Below are positions 22,521 through 37,100 of a DNA stretch of 64,000 bases, one piece after another; positions within the stretch are counted from its first letter, which is position 1, and each line of letters starts with the position of its first letter. The DNA is taken from contig JBBDHG010000107.1 of assembly GCA_037951165.1 (NCBI GenBank), forward strand, positions 1,337,501-1,401,500, in the 5' to 3' direction. The notes beneath the pieces are model-generated. The model did not search any database. It was not told the origin of the DNA and saw only the letters and a list, made by a program, of their open reading frames with translations. The stretch comes from Lophius americanus. Lineage: Eukaryota; Chordata; Actinopteri; Lophiiformes; Lophiidae. The position numbers and the translations under genes were made by a program.

Positions 22521-23429
22521 TTGGCAGCTCATGTTTGGTGTGCGTGTACGGCGCATGCGTGCAGCCAGCAGGGGAATCGGCTTCAGTAAGGCTGCTTGGC
22601 CGAACACCGATCACATCAAAATCGGCCTCCCGCCACCGATCGATTGGTCTACCGCTAATTTTTACAGCTCTGTACATCAACTGAGAGAATGTAGCCTTAC
22701 CATAATTTGTTCAACCATTATCCATGTAAAGGTTTTTGTTTTGATAGGGTTTTTGTTACGGCGTTTTTAGTACGAATAAGATTTATATTGAGAGTTTTCA
22801 CCGTGATCTGATTGGGCTTATAGAATGATTCTTATTGGATTATTGGGGTCCTTGGAAACCCAGCTCTCGTTTAAAGGTTTTTGTGCAGTTGCCAGTGATG
22901 TTGCTGCTTTGACCTGTATACCAGTGTTAGGATTTTGTAATTGTATGTTAGTTTATTTAACCTTAGAGGATTTATCCAGACTGATGGCACAAAGGCTGAT
23001 AATTTCTCCAACAATCTGTTTGTCAGCAGATCCGTCGTCGTGTCAGTACACGTGCACTTTACCGCCTGCTTTAAAGGCATTCCAGTTCATAGTCACTATG
23101 TGAATGGATCAGTGAGGGTGTTTCTGTATGGGGTTTCAGCGGTAAGGTAAGGTAACTTACCTGAAGTAAATCTCTAATGTTCCACTTTTTGTTTTTGGTC
23201 ATATTTATATGTGATATTTTCTGAGGATCCTGTTCATGGCGGTGCTGGAATAGAAAGTTCTACCCTAAATGACATACATCCCGGGTTGCAAAAAGATTCG
23301 GTGCTGTGTAAAAATGAAAAAAGAACTTTGTCATTTGCTTATTATTTTTGACATTCAACTAAAAACAATTTAAAGACAACACTGTAAATATTTAAATCTC
23401 TAATGGAAATGCACCTTTTTCTCTGGCTT

Positions 23430-23660
23430 TTAATTCAGGTTGAGCTTTGAGATTTGTAATTAATCTGCTCATTTCAATGTTTATTTTAATGTTTATTTTA
23501 TGTTCTTTTTTCCCTTTCTCTTACTTGATCTTAAACTGTTTATTTGATCTGCTTTTTATTCTTGTAATTTATGCTATTATTTTGTCATTCATATCTGTGG
23601 TCAACCCATTTGGTTGTTTAAATGTGCTACATAAATGACCTTTGACCTGACTTGACTGTA
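23430..23660 (+). mobile_element. Non-LTR element 3' tail
   Basis: This T-rich segment ends with AAATGTGCTACATAAATGACC and TTTGACCTGACTTGACTG, a typical 3' terminus of fish non-LTR elements. No coding part is left. Confidence 0.5.
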
Positions 23661-24133
23661 AATAATGTGGAAATTAGGATATTATCAGATGGCATTGTTG
23701 AGGGTCAGAATCGGCCAACACTGCATTGAGCAAGTGCTTTAAATACTTTTTGATCAATAAGTATCTCCTCTCAAAAATATTGTTCATGAACCTAAAGGAG
23801 AACCAGAACAATTAAATAACTAGGTTCATCTTCATTTTTAATTGGGTCCAAGTGACTTACAACACTATAAAAGGTTGAAAAGAAGCAACATTATGTGAAA
23901 CCTAACACAAATATGATGATTACATAAAACATAACATAACATAGAAATGTTACAGCAATTTGATAGTGAAAAATGAATTTTTAATGTGTTCAGGTTGTAC
24001 TGCACTGATGGAAAATACATGTTTTGCCCTTTTGATGAAATCACGATACTGATGTAAATAATATCCAGTAAAATCTTGCTGTTAACAAGCATCATATTAA
24101 CATGTTGTATCATGTTGACTCTGATGTTTTCAG

Positions 24134-25110
24134 GGCTAATGGCTCCGGAGTGACATGCCATGGCTTTAATGATCCCCCCGGTGAAGCTGAAATGGCTGGA
24201 GCACCTAAACAGCTCATGGATTACAGAGGACAGCGAGTCGATAGCCACGCGGGAGGGAGTTTCGGTGCTCTACTCAAAGCTGCTAGCCAACAAAGAGGTC
24301 GTGCTGCTGCCGCAGCAGGTGCTGTGCCTGAAGGGCCCCCAACTTCCAGACTTTGAGCGAGAATCCCTCTCCAGCGATGAGCAGGAGCACTACCTGGATG
24401 CTCTACTCGGAAGCCAATTGGCCTTGGCCAAGATGGTCTGCTCTGACTCTCCTTTTGCTGCTGCCCTGCGCAAACGAGTGCTGGTGCTCCAGCGCATCTT
24501 TTATGCACTTTCAAACAAGTACCACGACAAGGGAAAAGTCAAGCAGCAGCAGCACTCTCCAGAGAACAACTCGGGCTCGGCTGATCTGCACTCTGTCAGC
24601 GAGCGGCCACGCTCCAGCACCGATGCCCTCATTGAGATGGGCGTCCGCACCGGCCTCAGCCTTCTGTTTGCTCTGCTGCGACAGAGCTGGATGATGCCTC
24701 CTCCGCCCAGCCAAGGTGGAGGTCCAGGGGGCAGCATAAACTTGTGCAATGATGTCATTCACACAGCCATTGATGTAATTAACTCTCTTCCACCCCTCTC
24801 TCTGGCCAACGAAAGCAAGATTCCACCGATGGGCCTGGATTGCCTGGCCCAGGTCACCACTTTTCTGAAGGGAGTCACCATGCCAAATTCGGGGGCGGAT
24901 ATTTTAGGGCGTCGGCTCGCGTCAGAGCTGCTGCTAGGACTAGCTTCCCAGAGGGGTTCCCTGCGCTACTTACTCGAGTGGATTGAGATGGCCCTGGCTG
25001 CATCAGCCGTCGTCAGCTCTATGGAGGAGAACAAGGTGCTACAAAATCAAGAGGGGCTCATCGGCTATGATTGTTTCATGAGCATCCTCATGCAGATGAG
25101 ACGCTCTTTG
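24134..25110 (+). CDS. HERC1: HERC1 coding exon 1 (start codon, residues 1-317)
   Basis: Acceptor TTTTCAG ends at 24133; ATG at 24160 in good context (GCCATGG); donor GTGAGT at 25111. The start is supported by MALMIPPVKLKW matching the vertebrate HERC1 N-terminus. Residues about 180-192 are a Pro- then Gly-rich stretch (PPPPSQGGGPGG) longer than I recall in mammals. The rest is near-identical helical sequence. Confidence 0.95.
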
Positions 25111-28100
25111 GTGAGTAGAAATGAGCGCAGAAGCTTAAACAGGCACTTTAAACAGGTATTTAAAGAGTTAGGGTTCATGTTGATGTGAACTGGAGACGAC
25201 AGCGGACTTGTTTTAAAAACAAATATTAAAGCTGGTTCCATTCATCTTGTATGTTGTAATACACATCTATTGAAGCTCCAATGTCCCATCTTCATATGAG
25301 AAGATGTTAGTTAAACCAGTTTGAATTGGAAATCTTTACTTAGACTGCAGATATACTGTAAGTGTCAGCATGGGTAAAGATGCACATGCACCACTAACAC
25401 AGTGCCGTACCTTTTAGTTTGGATGCACCCACCTCAGACAGGATGGGTGCTAAGGATTTTAGTTTAGAAGGGAACGCTGCAATGCTGGTTTACTGTGAAG
25501 CCCCAGAAATGTTTTTGGACTTAAACTTTATATAATTGCTGTTTAAACTGTTCGAATCGATTCCATTCACTCGAAATAAATGAAACGCAGATTATCAAAG
25601 AAGTCATTTTGCATACGATATCAGACTCGTAAAAGATACTCGGTTCTATGCCAGATTCAGTTGTGCTTTAGCAGTGAGTGTAATGTTTTTACCTTGTTTG
25701 CATTAATGTCTGGGCTAAACATTGATTATTTTGTGTACGTTACTTCCTAAGGGCTCTTCAGCGGACCGTAGCCAATGGCGAGAGCCCACACGGATCTCTG
25801 ATGGCCTCTGCTCGTTGTACGAGGCAGCGCTCTGTCTCTTCGAAGAAGTAAGATATTTGACGTTTTACCACCAGTCTGATCTCACATACCTCAAAGATTT
25901 TTCATCTATAAGAGAGCATAACCACTGTTTGCTCGTGCAAAACAGTCAACAGATGCCTCCTGCATTATTTCTAAACACGTTTATTATCACTGGAAGCAAA
26001 GGAAGTAGAAGCAGACAGGTAGCCAGAACTAATTTGAAGATACTTTTAGTTGTTTATACACTTCTGAAGGGTCTTGGTCCTTTCTATTTATCATCAGATT
26101 CCTTTCATCCCATGAATCTTTCTAAAACCCTCTGGTGAATTTGGAGTGGCCTGTTAATTATTCCTAAAGTCAGAACAAAGACCCAGAGTGAAGCTTCTTC
26201 TTCCCCCACTATGGTCCCCGTCTGTGGAACAGCCTCCCCGAAGACCTGAGGGCAAAGTGTTGATGTTTTTAACACTTTATAATTTTAGCCAGGCTTTTAA
26301 CTAAAACTATTTTATAGTTATTTATCTATTCTTCTATATTTCAATCAGCTTCTATTATTATTATGTCATGTTCTATGTTTCTACAATTTGGTCAGTTTTT
26401 ATTATTATTATTTAGTTTTGACATTTTAGACCATTTTAATATTTAATGTTTCAACATTTAATTTAACATTTTATTATTTTGTATTAAATATTTTGACACT
26501 TTATTTTGTTATAATTTTTTTTATGTTTTGACATTTTAGGTCATCTTATTTATTATTTGATCTCAGTTCAGCTCCTGTTTTTATACTTTCATTATGTAGC
26601 TGTGGGGTGGTGAGGATTGAGGGGTGTTTTGTTTTTTACATAATAAAATACTTTTTACTATGTGTAACTCTAACGAACAGTCTTGTGTATATGTTTGATT
26701 GATGGCGCATAAACCACTTCTGTAACCTTTTGTTCCAGGTCTGTCGTATGGCGTCGGACTACTCTCGCACCTGTGTCAATCCTGACAGCATACAGACTGG
26801 CGAGGCGCCGGTGGTGTCTGAGACCTGTGAGGTGTACGTGTGGGGCAGTAACAGCAGCCACCAGCTGGTGGAGGGGACGCAGGAGAAGATTCTGCAACCC
26901 AAATTGGCCGCCAGCTTTGCTGACGCTCAGACAGTAAGAAGAACCAGCTGAAACGTGTTGAGAGAGAGAGAAGTCTGTAATCATGCATTCATCATAAACA
27001 CAGAAACTGTCAGGAGGTTCAGAACTAATTTTGCTGGGTTATTCATTTTAAAAGGAAACAATGTTTTCCCCTCAAGACATTAGTTGTACTGAGCCGTACA
27101 AAAGAAGGCTGTTACAGGGAGAGAGGACACGATGATGATGCATTCAAATTGTAATTCTCCTGCAGCTGTCCACGAGACAGGAACCCAAAAAATGAAAACT
27201 CAATATCTACTCACCCCTCGCCAATGGTAGGTTTGGAGACAAAGCCTATAAAATACGCCTGGAACAGACACCAAACTCTCCATGGCGTTTTTTTACGCTG
27301 TAATCCAAGTCTACAGAAGTCCCAGGATCCCAAATTGATTTGGAAAGACGTTATTTACACTATTTTTAAGCTGAAAGCTTCTTCATAGCCTCTAAGCTAA
27401 AGCTAAGAGCATGCACCAGCTGAGGGCGGGGCATGAGCTTGAATATGCGCACATGTGCAGCTAGATCAGATAAATGACAAACTTCACATTTTAGATTAGA
27501 GGAAGCCTTCATGTCCGTTTGCACATTGCAATATTTCTGTTGACTGATTGGCTAAAAACGTAAAAACTCAGAGATGGATTTGCCCAATGCAAGAGGTAGG
27601 TTTTGGCATATCCTAGAGGGTCATTAAAGGTCATGCCACATGTTTCGCAGCATTTAAAATAGATTAAAATAAATTAATAAGCCATTTGGAGTATTGATTT
27701 CAGAATGTGGTTATTGCTGCCTTCGTTCCTTTGATTCCATTGATGTTTCTTTGCGGGTGAGCCTGGGGGCCGAGTGGGCTGAAAGGAGACACTGAAGTGG
27801 AATGCACAGGAGATGACCAGTTAAAGAGTATTTGAGAGATACTGAGAGAGTAGAGTGGAGTCGTTGGTAGATTTAGAAAACGGCAATAACTCGGATATTA
27901 ATGGAGAAATCTGCATGAATTTTTCCTTGACCTAGAGAACTGTTGTGCCTTGGCGTAGGTTTTTTCTAGATTAATTTATACTTTTAGGTAGATTTGGTTA
28001 GCAGTTAAAAAGTCGCCATCATTTTTTGACATACAGACGTCACATACAACAGACTGTTTAGGATAAAAGCTGACAAAAGGCAAATGCCTTCGCTCCAGTG

Positions 28101-31100
28101 TGCCAAATATGTAATAAATGTCAATCAAATAGAATTAAGATAAGAATAAAAGCTGTTGTTTTTTTTTACCACTGCCTGTGATGCTCACAGAGTGGTTGTT
28201 AGGTATGACTTAAATTTCTTCTGGGAATAAAGGAAACTTTATAGCCAATATAGCAGATCCTCAGATCCTGGCTGGAGATTTATCTTTTCATAAATTGATT
28301 AGGATTAAAGGAAAAGATCTTGTTCTTTTATTCGGGAGAGTCAATTTTCAAAGTATGGTTAGGTGTCAGATGTCAAATAAGTCAAATAGTTGAGATTGTG
28401 GATAATTTTAATGTCTTGGAACATACATTGACAGAGGTCTGACCATTAGAGTTAAAACAGACAACATTTCTAACACATTCTCAAAACGCTTTTACTCGAC
28501 ACGCAAACTAAACAATTTTGGAGTATGCCTGAAAATTGTGGAAGTTGTGTTCAAAATCCTGGTGGAAAGTGTTTTATCTTTAAATATGATCATGTAGAAT
28601 GGCGATCTGAACTTGGAGGGGAGGAACAAGCTGCAGTCGTGTGTTCTGTGTTTTAACAACATACGTTTATGGTGACACAGAGAGCAGATTTCCATATTGT
28701 TGTCAATAAAGTCTTCATATTCATATTCCAAAAGTCCATAGGACGTTGATGCGGAAGTGGAGGAAACTTATCGGAGCCGTCGGTATCCACCTCCAGTTAC
28801 AGTTGTGAACAAAGACACGGCCGCAGTCTCACACACACATTTTCCCCGTCTCTCTGCAGATAGAAGCAGGCCAGTACTGCACTTTTGTAATCTCTTCCGA
28901 TGGTTCTGTCCGGGCCTGTGGAAAAGGCAGCTACGGCCGCTTGGGCCTCGGTGACTCCAACAACCAATCAACGATGAAGAAGCTGACCTTCGAACCGCAC
29001 CGCGCCATCAAGAAGGTGTCATCATCTAAGGGGTCTGACGGCCACACGCTGGCCTTCACGACGGAGGGTGAGGTGTTCAGCTGGGGGGACGGTGATTATG
29101 GAAAACTGGGTCACGGGAACAGCTCAACTCAGAAATACCCTAAACTTATCCAGGGGCCGCTGCAGGGAAAGGTATGGTTTCACTTGACACAATGCGTTTT
29201 TATACTTCTGTAGTTCTTAATGTAAATCTTTTACATCCACACATGTAGGAGAGTGGAGTTGTCCCCTGGTGAAATATGTCCATAAATAGACTTTCTGTGA
29301 TTTGAATAATTATGAGCTCAAACAGATTGGAGAGAATGCAGTCATTATTGTATTTTGTTACGTCGCTACCTCATGCTTAAATCATTTATATTCATTTTCC
29401 ATCATCAATCTATACTTCGTACCTTATAATAAAGCAAAACTGATTTTTAGAAATTTTGTCAAATTTATCAAAAAGGAAAAAGGGAATTATCACTTTGACA
29501 TAAGTATGTGGGGGCTTTGCTAAGATACCTGATATTCAGCTCAGGTTCAGGAAACCAGGAATCTGACGGTCACTCTGGTTGAGCTCCATAGATCCTATGT
29601 GAAGATGTGTGGCACTAATAGGTGGTCAACCACCTCTGCAACAGTCCACCAACCCAAAGGACCACCCAGATGTGAGAAACAAGGTTCTTTGCTCTGATGA
29701 GACAGAGATTGAACTGTGTGGCTTCATTTCTGATGGTCATTTCTGGAGATAACAAGGCACGGCTCACCCCCTGCCCAGTAGCGGGACCAGGCTGTACTCA
29801 GGACATCAGACAGGACAGAAGGTTCACCTTCATACAAGAGTGACCCAACCAGAGCCCTGATAGGAACCCAATGGAATGTAAATGGAGAGACCTGAAACTG
29901 GGTCTCCGATGAAGGACCCCATCCAACCTGATAGAGCTTGGGAGGATCTGCAGAGAAGAATGAAAGAACATCCTCTAATCCGGGTGTCCATAGCTTGTCT
30001 TGTCATCTCCAAGAAGACTGGAGGCTGTAATCACTGCCAATTTTCTTCAACTCAGACCTGAGTGAAATATCCGGCTGCTTGTGTCAATGTGATAATAACA
30101 TTTTTTCTTTTATTATTAGCTTTGCAATCTGTTCTAAAATTCTGTTTTCATGTTTCTCGTTATGATGGGTGTGGAGTGTAGATCGATGAGGGTCAACCTT
30201 TTATAGTATTTCAGCATAAAGCTGTAACATAATAAAATCTGAAAGAAAGTAAAGGGCTCTGAAGACTTTCTGACGATGTCTGTTGTCTCCTGCCAGGTGG
30301 TGGTGTGTGTGTCTGCAGGCTACAGACACAGCTCTGCAGTCAGTGAGGATGGCGAGTTGTACACATGGGGCGAAGGAGATTTTGGACGATTAGGTAGGTT
30401 GCCAATTAATTCTCAAATTAATCACTGTAATTGGAGGCTCCATAGGTCAGGGGTTAGAGCTCTGGTCTTGTAAACCTTGGGGCGGGAGTTGGAGTAGCAA
30501 GTAGCAGTATTTATTTTAAATGGAACTTTTTTAGTTGTTTATAGGGATCAGAATGTTTTTACATGCAATGCAATGTTAAAATAATTGCTTTCCATTATTT
30601 GGGATTCAGGTCACGGGGACAGCAACAGTCGAAACATTCCTACCCTGGTGAAAGACATCAGTAATGTGGGAGAGGTGTCATGTGGCAGCTCTCATACTAT
30701 TGCCCTGTCAAAGGATGGACGCACTGTGTGGTCTTTTGGAGGCGGGGACAATGGTGAGTAAACCCTTCATCGTCTCTCATATCCTGGTTCCTTCTATGCA
30801 TGCTTGGATGAAAGTTTGAAAGGACGTGCATTTCTCCACTCTGTGTCATTCATGCAATCTTTGTGTCGTTATGGGTTGAAACAATTCTCCTACTTTTTAA
30901 GAAGACTAAAATAAGTAACCCGACTAAATAGTTAAATAAATATTTTTTTAAAAAACCCATCAGGACTAACTGGAAAATAACGTAGCTAGAAAAACGGCTC
31001 AAATTACGACTTTTTGATTATTTTTTGAAGGGAGTCGTTGCTCTCACAGGACGGAGATCATTTATAGATAGGATATGATAAATAAATTAAACTATAATGG

Positions 31101-34100
31101 TATATCATTTACTTACTTCTACCTTTCACAACTACAGCAGTTACACAGGACTACATATTAATGCTGCAGAAATAGTCACCCAGAAGCATTAGGAGAAACC
31201 AACTGTCTACGTCTTGTACTATTAGTGGACTATTTTTACTTAAGTAGAGATTCTCAGTGCTTCATCCACCACTGCTCTAAATCTACTGCATATTTAGAAA
31301 ATCAGAACCTGTTCAATGCATGTGTTTCAGTGTGACCAAATATAACGATATGCTCCCCTACTTTAAATCACAACACCATATGCTGCCCCGCAGGAAAACT
31401 CGGGCACGGTGATACTAATCGAGTCTACAAGCCAAAAGTAGTGGAGGCCCTGCAGGGGATGTTCATCAGGAAAGTGTGTGCAGGAAGCCAGTCTTCGCTC
31501 GCCTTAACCTCCACAGGACAGGTTGGAAATAATTTGTGCATTTTGATCCCCTATATAATAAAAGCTGTAGTTTGCCGAGGAACAAGAGGAGCCCTGGATC
31601 TCTCCAGTGTTTGAGATGTGTTCAGTATTCTCACTGAATGCTGTTTTGGATGTTGACAGGTTAGGAGCTGTCATGTAACATAGCTCGTCCTTCATGGCCG
31701 TGCCTGGAAAAAAAAAAAATTCTCACTATTTCCCATTGATTCGTTTTGTTTGAGGAAATGACAAAAAGAGAAGCATGAATTATTGCTTGATGGTTGTTCC
31801 TGTTCCTTGTTTTCAGGTGTATGCCTGGGGCTGTGGAGCTTGTCTGGGCTGTGGTTCCTCGGAGGCTACAGCGCTCCGACCCAAACTCATCGAGGAACTG
31901 GCCACCACTAGGGTGGTGGACATCTCCATAGGGGATAGCCACTGCCTGGCGCTGTCACATGGTAGTTGTCTCTCAATTTTTCATGCTTCCTTTTGCTCTG
32001 TAAAACCAACTGCTGCTGCGCTGTCAGGAAAACATCACAACGCTGTCTGGGGTTGTAGTTTATTTTACAGTCACAGGCGCTCTGTCTGCAGTCACAAGAA
32101 GCAGGAGGGACGCTGGCCAAGAGGGGCCTCAAATATTTACAGGATGTGAAATATCCTTATTAATGACAAACCACATTTTCGCTTACACATAAAAATCAGA
32201 AGGTGTCTAAACAAGTTTTAAAGATTGTGAAACGTTTGATCTATCTTCCAATTCTATATTCACTCCAAAGTAGGACTGGGTGTATTGTATTGACATTTCA
32301 AGACAAAAAAAAAAAAAAGTGAAACAATACACAAACAATAGTGACTTTTTTTATGCTTTAGTTTAATGAATAAAAAATAACAAAACGTAAGTTAGTGTTT
32401 ACGTTTATGTAAAAAAATGATGTTCCACCGATACCAGACTTATGATGGCTGTCTAGGCCTCATCCTTCAAACGCTCCTGTTTCACTTCAGAGTAGTGTTT
32501 CCTGTTCAGCGTGTCGATGGTCCTTGGTACTACTTAATACGATCCCCAAATTCAACAGGGTCAACGAAACTCTGCCAATCTTTAATTCTAAACCTCCATC
32601 TTAAGTTTGTGTAGCTTCTACACACAGGAAACGATTGTTGCTGACCTTTCTGTCAATCAAAAAAGTCACACGACTTGAAAGGTAAGTAAGGATGGATTGG
32701 AACATAAATAATTCAGTCAAATGCTTTCAAAAACACCAACTAGGCCTACACTGTCGTCCCCGATAGCAAAGGTATATGCCCGAAAGCCCCCGATCCCCTG
32801 CGATGTGCAAGCAAATCCTCCGATTGAGCTCCTCAAATGGAATATGACTCAAAAATCTCAAACACTCCATATGGATCCAACCTAAGCCTAACCATATCCA
32901 TGCACTCCATATATTCTCAGATAGGACCCCACAGTTACTCAATCATGAAGATAAATACAGTTAACTATTTGTCTACATTAAATTTATACATTACGGTAAA
33001 AAAAATTGATGTTTTTTCCCCCCCAAACAAAGCCCCAGACACTTACCGATCTTTTGTGTAAGTGCATTAACACAAGCGTTCTGCGGTGGGCTGGAGAGCA
33101 AGAATGGTCCACAAAATAAGTTTTTCTTTCTGCCCGGGAAAATGTACATTTAGTGTTTCACATCTTGTAAGTTTGTAATGAACCTTTGGGCCACCATTGG
33201 TATGGATCAGTAAATACATACAGCAGATCTATTTATTTTATTCACATTCATGTTTCATCTCAGTCAAGCAGAGATTCTGACTTTCTTCTCCTCACACATC
33301 AAGACAATGAAGTGTATGCGTGGGGCAACAACTCCATGGGTCAGTGCGGCCAGGGGAACTCCACCGGGCCGATCACGAAGCCAAAGAAGGTCGTCGGCCT
33401 GGACGGAGTTGCTATTCAGCAGATTTCAGCCGGCACGTCTCACAGCCTGGCGTGGACAGCGCTACCCAGAGACAGGTCAGCTACCACCAAAGTTCAAACA
33501 GTGACCCTGACCGTGCAGGAGAGATTTACACAGAGGGGGGAGGGGGAAAGCAAGCCCTGATGTCATAACACCACTTGATTTCTGCGTCTAATGGGGATAA
33601 CATAATGTGAAGCAAAGGTCAGTCACTACCTGTACAGCAACTTCCCTGTGGTACAGAGCAGCTCTCCTTCACTGAATCACAGGGCCCGCGTAATGACTGG
33701 CATGAGATACATACTGAAGTGTAACAGAGGTTGTGACAATGGAATGTTTCTAATACTGTGACCTTTTAGATCTGTGCATTTGATGAAAGTGGACCGCTGT
33801 GTATGTATGTATGTATGTGTAAGCTGACATGAGACAGTCATTCTTATTTTTAGCAAATTATTTCAAATTCATACACCTGAATTTTACGTTCTGCACCTCT
33901 TTTAAGCGCTATTTCATCAGTTCAGTTGAAAAACCCTTCAGCATGGGGGGACTTTGGAGGGGAACATTCTATCCGTTCCATGTTTGTGTGGGATATTTTT
34001 CATAATTTAACCTCAGCCCAGGAGGTTAAGTTTTCTCTGGCACAGGGTTTGTTTGCTTTTCTTTCTGGAACGATAAGATAGGGTAATCCTTTATTGCTGC

Positions 34101-37100
34101 CAGAGGAGGGACATTTGCAGTGACGTAGCAGCAGAGACCAAGATGTGATGAGTTGAAAATAATGAGCAAGAGCAAAATATAAAAAGCTTTGATATCGTTA
34201 GCTTTATTAGACTAGCTTAATATGTGCAAATTGCATCAGGGGCGTCGGCAGAGATAGACACTAAACTGAGAGACCTTCTACTTGGAAATGCTACCACCTT
34301 CCAAATATGTTTCATTAACTACAAATGGATGTTTAAATTCATTCAGTGAAGCTCTCTCTCCTATTTACTCACTTCTGCTCTCTAGGCAAGTGGTTGCTTG
34401 GCACAGACCCTACTGTGTGGACCTAGAAGAAAGCACCTTCTCCCACCTGCGCTCCTTCCTTGAGCGCTACTGTGACGGCATCAACAGTGACATTCCGCCT
34501 CTTCCATTTCCCTCATCCAGGTAAATAAACCCAAACTCTGAGCCACCATTGATATCAGTTATGCAATGCTAAATGACCACGACTGTGATTGACAGGTCTG
34601 GGGAAAGCAAGTTCTGTATTCTCTCATGGGATACACCATCTGATACTGAATATTTCCAGATAGCTACTCAAATATATCTCCTACAGGTTTTCACTCATTG
34701 ATATGTTTACGTTTCTTTGCAGGGAGCATCATAACTTCCTCAAGCTGTGCCTTCGGCTTCTGTCCAATCACCTAGCTCTGGCTCTGGCTGGAGGCGTGGC
34801 CACCAGTATCTTAGGTCGTCAGGCCAGACCCCTGAGGAACCTGCTGTTCAGACTGATGGACTCCTCCGTGCCAGATGAGATTCAGGAGGTGAGGTGTCGG
34901 TCGATGTTGGCTGCTAATCAGACCTTCTTTCTCGTGTTAAGTAAAATGTTTGACGTGAGTTTGTCCCGTCAGGCGGTGATCGAGACTCTGTCTGTGGGTG
35001 CGACCATGCTGCTGCCTCCACTGAGGGAGAGGATGGAGCTCCTTCACTCGTTGCTGCCTCAGGGCCCTGACCGATGGGAGAGCCTCTCCAAAGGACAGGT
35101 AACCTCCTTCACCTTATATTCAGTCGTGCCCAGGTTTGGTTTATGAAAGAAAGAGTATCGTAGTAACTAGTAACTTGGCAGGATCCCCTGGCACCCCCAG
35201 GCACCCCCCCTCGGCACGGTCTTGTCACAGGTTTATCTCAAGACCTAAACTATGCTTATTTATGTAGTTGTTTACTTCTGCATGGCTAACAACATCAGAA
35301 ACGCTAAAGAGCAGCAGGTAGAAACAGATCTGAGGTATTTTTTTGCCTGGAATAAAACATCTTTAGGGCCCGGTGGCCCGACATGCCTGTTCAGTTGTAG
35401 AAGAAATGCTGATCTCATTGAAATGTGTGTGTTTGTTCTACAGAGGATGCAGTTGGACATCATCCTGACCAGCCTGCAGGACCACACCCACGTGGCTTCA
35501 CTCTTAGGCTACAGTTCTCCTGCTGACGGCCCTGAGGTGCTTTCTTCTGGCACAGGCTTCACATCTTCCCCAGACCCTACTTACAGCGCCACAGCCGGCC
35601 ACCCAGACACCCACCTTGCTGAGATCCTCATGAAGACGCTGCTCAGGAATCTGGGCTTTTACACTGTGAGTAGATGGTGGATGATGTTTGGTACAAGTCT
35701 GTTTTTGATTTGACTTTTAGTTTTTCTCCCTTACTAACTATCAAACAAGGCGCCATTAAGCTCTTTTAGGATGGGAAAGAGGCAGAAATGACTCGGGGAG
35801 GAAGTCAATAGTGAAGTAAACCTATTGAACACCATTGTGAACTTCTGACACCCCTCAGCCTCCATGCTTTCTCTAAACTTGATAGCGCTGAGGCGGAACA
35901 TGAGTCATATCTAATCCTCTATTATCACCTGCTGCCTCTTTCCTGGCAGAGCCGAATCTTATCTCCGTGCCTCGTTCAATAAAGCATATCATTGATTCTA
36001 ACACACACATGCAGGCAGTTGTGTGTGTGCTTTTATACAGGTCTGAGCAATAAATGATGATTGGAACGCAAGGCTTTCTACAATTCAGTCCCTTCTGTTG
36101 AATTTCTTGCCTCTCTTGTATTTTCTTTCCTTTTTCCTCCTCCTCTATTCCTCCTTGTTTTAAAGCACATTTCTTTATTTTTCTTTGAGGGTTATCCCAA
36201 ATGGAATTCTCCCATCCAGATAAATAGAACTGTAAAACGACAGTATTCAATAGGATGAAATTGGCGATCTAGATCAAAAGCAAGAAACCAGGAAAAATGA
36301 AAATGAAAAAGTATTCTTTAAAGATAAGCCAAATATTATTTTCCTCCTTAGGTTCAACATTTCATTCAGAACTTTGTACATAAAATGTGACATGTACCAA
36401 AATGCAGAACAAATAATATTATTTCTTATAGTCATCGTCTTACATTTGCGCTTTGACTTATAATTTGACAGAGTAAATAACTCAGATACCGTTTATAACT
36501 ATGTCTGTCTAAAGGAAGCTGACCTGAAAGAAAAACGACAAATAAAAACAGCGGTGTCTTATAAATGCTCTACTGCATGTGATATCTTTACTTTTAACAT
36601 AGTGTCACAAAATTGGGATGTCTGTGATCCTGTAGTTGTTTCTTAAATGATTTGAGTGTTTTGTTTTGTACAGGATCAGGCATTCGGGGAGCTGGAGAAG
36701 AACAGCGATAAGCTGCAGCAGGGTACGTCTTCTTCTGACAGCAGTCAACCAGCTCACCTCCACCAGCTCCTGTGCTCCCTGCAGAAGCAGCTCTTAGCTT
36801 ACTGCCACATCAACTCTGTCACTGAGGTACGATCGCAGTAATGTTCCAGTAGGACGACTCAAAGTCCTGCATCAGGTTGACCTGACAGAGAGGTGAACCA
36901 CAATGTTCTTCTTCTAATTACATAACTTCATAGCTCATAAGGTCGTGTTTATGAAGCATAACATTACATTACATTACCCCACTTTTATTAAAAAGATACT
37001 TATGTTTTTATACCTAATTACCATAGAGAACCAGCCGGTTGTTCATGACGCATAGCTATTTCATTTTTGACAATATAAGTTTATTTCTGTAATAATAATA

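Larger units (their letters stand above)
11629..24133. other. Intergenic region DAPK2-HERC1
   Basis: No protein-coding gene was recognised. It is AT-rich with a minisatellite (11.7-12.2 kb), RT fragments (13.9, 16.3, 20.2-20.6, 22.1-22.5 and 23.4-23.7 kb), one half of an inverted repeat pair (17.56-17.80 kb), the candidate HERC1 5' exon (18.1-18.45 kb) and a tandem array (18.47-19.65 kb). I recognise nothing in 12.25-13.8, 14.0-16.2, 16.5-17.5 and 20.7-22.1 kb. If the 18.45-kb donor is real, everything after it is HERC1 intron 1. Confidence 0.6.

Noticed and set aside
24221..24762. Several minus-strand frames opposite HERC1 exon 1
   Set aside because: Shadows caused by the GC-rich coding exon.
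35099..35443. Possible extension of HERC1 exon 12 or 13 into the intron
   Set aside because: In-frame reading ends quickly at stops, and exon ends at 35098 and 35444 restore the family sequence.
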